Of a stretch of 64,000 nucleotides of DNA, positions 63,042 through 64,000 are shown in pieces. This DNA comes from UA16 sp002292325 (GTDB taxonomy: Bacteria; Bacteroidota; Bacteroidia; Flavobacteriales_D; Sanyastnellaceae). The stretch covers positions 186,001 through 250,000 of the forward strand of contig CALSRC010000012.1 in assembly GCA_943788645.1 (NCBI GenBank), written 5' to 3'. A program made the translations under genes and the position numbers. The notes under the pieces were generated by a model, which was not told where the DNA came from, ran no database searches, and worked only from the letters and a program-made list of their open reading frames with translations. Position 1 is the stretch's first letter; every line of letters starts with the position of its first letter.

Positions 63042-64000
63042 ATGCAAAAATTAGCCTTCCATCGTAAATCATGCCTGTCATTGCGGCTAATCGTCGTTCT
63101 ATGTGCTTTGTATGCAGCAAATGCTGGGCGGGCTCAGGACTGTGCAGCGTGGTGCGAATCCGCTCTAGCAGCCATCGATTGGTTGCCGATGGATGATTGC
63201 ACGGTGCAGTTTTCCTTGGATTTTGACGAAGCATTTGATGGTTCAGAAGTGGACTCGCTTGATGTGTCTTGGGAATTAAACGGGCTCGTTGTTGCATCTG
63301 GAATGGAGTATTCGATGCTTTCAACCGGAGTTCAGGAAGGAGGACTATTGGTGGTCACGTGGGCTGGCTCAGATGAATATTTGAATTGTGGGTGCACTGA
63401 ATCGATTTCTCTAACCCATGTTCTGAACGATGTCATCTGGCCATGTGCATGCCATCCCTTGCAAGAGGAGGTCAACATTGAATTTACGGCGGGCGATAAT
63501 TGTGTGCCAGTTCAATCTGCATTATCCGTCTCATTAGACCTAGAAGGTTGGACGCACGTGACGTACGATTGGTCAATCGGGGGGGGGGACTTTGAATACG
63601 AGGGAGGAAGTAATTCACAGTCGATGGAACCATCTGTATTGTTTTTGGATGCTACTGGATATGAGGTAGCGGTTCAGTTGACTGATACGCTGAGTGGTTG
63701 CATGACTTCAGCTACGGCGATGGGAACCTCTGCGCACGATGCGCCGTCCGTTTCTATTTTGAATGAATTGGAAGTGTGCACTCAAGAAGCCGGAACGGTT
63801 GAAGTTTTGGTCAATCCGGGAAATACGGCACTCACTTCGTTTGCATGGATTACCGATGGAACGGAGGCTTCGTTTTTATTCCCTGCTCCATTGACTCAGA
63901 GTTATAACAATGCGGGAGTGCATGAGGTTGTCGCCCGGGCAGAAAACGAATGCGGGGTGGGATTGGACACGGCATTTGTCGTCGCGCACCCTTCCCCTTC
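63042..64000 (+). CDS. Large secreted Cys-rich PKD-type protein, 3' end outside window
   Basis: The frame opens at ATG 63042 with a signal peptide (about 1-32, ending AGRAQ) and stays open to the window end (319+ codons). The mature part is Ser/Asp/Cys-rich with Ig/PKD-like strands (VSWELNGLVVASG; VTYDWSIGGGDFEY; FAWITDGTEASFL). This is typical of T9SS cargo, whose sorting domain would lie downstream. The frame crosses a run of ten G (63579-63588) encoding Gly-Gly-Gly; gain or loss of one G would truncate the protein. Confidence 0.75.
   Translation, partial: MQKLAFHRKSCLSLRLIVVLCALYAANAGRAQDCAAWCESALAAIDWLPMDDCTVQFSLDFDEAFDGSEVDSLDVSWELNGLVVASGMEYSMLSTGVQEGGLLVVTWAGSDEYLNCGCTESISLTHVLNDVIWPCACHPLQEEVNIEFTAGDNCVPVQSALSVSLDLEGWTHVTYDWSIGGGDFEYEGGSNSQSMEPSVLFLDATGYEVAVQLTDTLSGCMTSATAMGTSAHDAPSVSILNELEVCTQEAGTVEVLVNPGNTALTSFAWITDGTEASFLFPAPLTQSYNNAGVHEVVARAENECGVGLDTAFVVAHPSP

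Noticed and set aside
1..64000. CRISPR array, insertion sequence or integrase
   Set aside because: No regularly spaced repeats, transposase motifs or recombinase signatures were found on either strand.

Overview
The window looks like a chromosomal piece of a Bacteroidota bacterium, most likely a marine or aquatic member of the Flavobacteriales. The evidence is: repeated type IX secretion (T9SS) C-terminal sorting signals of both the 'YPNP' type and the gliding-motility (CHU_C) type; a TonB receptor with HmuY-like partners; signal peptides ending in SAQ or AQ; A-rich start contexts with almost no Shine-Dalgarno sequences; and TAnnTTTG-type -7 promoter boxes. All functional calls come from reading motifs by eye; no database search was run.

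Layout. (1) 0.2-9.1 kb: an alpha/beta hydrolase, then a tight four-gene cluster of a secreted vWA protein, a single-pass membrane protein, a 1026-aa tubulin/FtsZ-like GTPase and an 802-aa protein with two central membrane segments. This is the best candidate for a poorly described system, a possible envelope-spanning membrane-remodelling machine. (2) 9.37-9.77 kb: tmRNA (ssrA). Its 3' end borders an accessory region (about 9.8-16.9 kb) of broken genes and AT-rich orphan genes: a T9SS protein tail, a deiminase tail whose 3' end is repeated, two fitting halves of a VRR-NUC nuclease in swapped order, and a degenerate copy of the tmRNA 3' end near 14.83 kb. It resembles the decayed remains of one or more elements inserted at ssrA; no integrase is visible.

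(3) 16.9-24.6 kb: a secreted esterase, an Omp85-type barrel, a YdjM-type hydrolase, a PqiA-like protein, a J-domain/KTSC protein and a DoxX-like protein. (4) 24.6-35.4 kb: a zinc-protease/RimK fusion, two fatty acid hydroxylase-superfamily proteins, a GDCCVxC lipoprotein, a heme-uptake operon (HmuY with T9SS tail, TonB receptor, HmuY lipoprotein), and a minus-strand run of YeeE/YedE pair, BaiN-like flavoprotein and pterin dehydratase. (5) 35.5-50.5 kb: GapN, secreted proteins, an odd voltage-gated-type channel, TspO, a GH92 mannosidase, a serine hydrolase, a cysteine dioxygenase-methyltransferase fusion, an isoaspartyl peptidase and a SulP transporter.

(6) 50.5-57.1 kb: a glycerol operon (glpK-glpD-glpF-glycerophosphodiesterase) divergent from a bPH2-domain pair. 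(7) 57-64 kb: an unknown helical protein, a two-gene unit with a giant glycine-rich T9SS adhesin, amtB, and the start of another large secreted protein carrying a ten-G tract.
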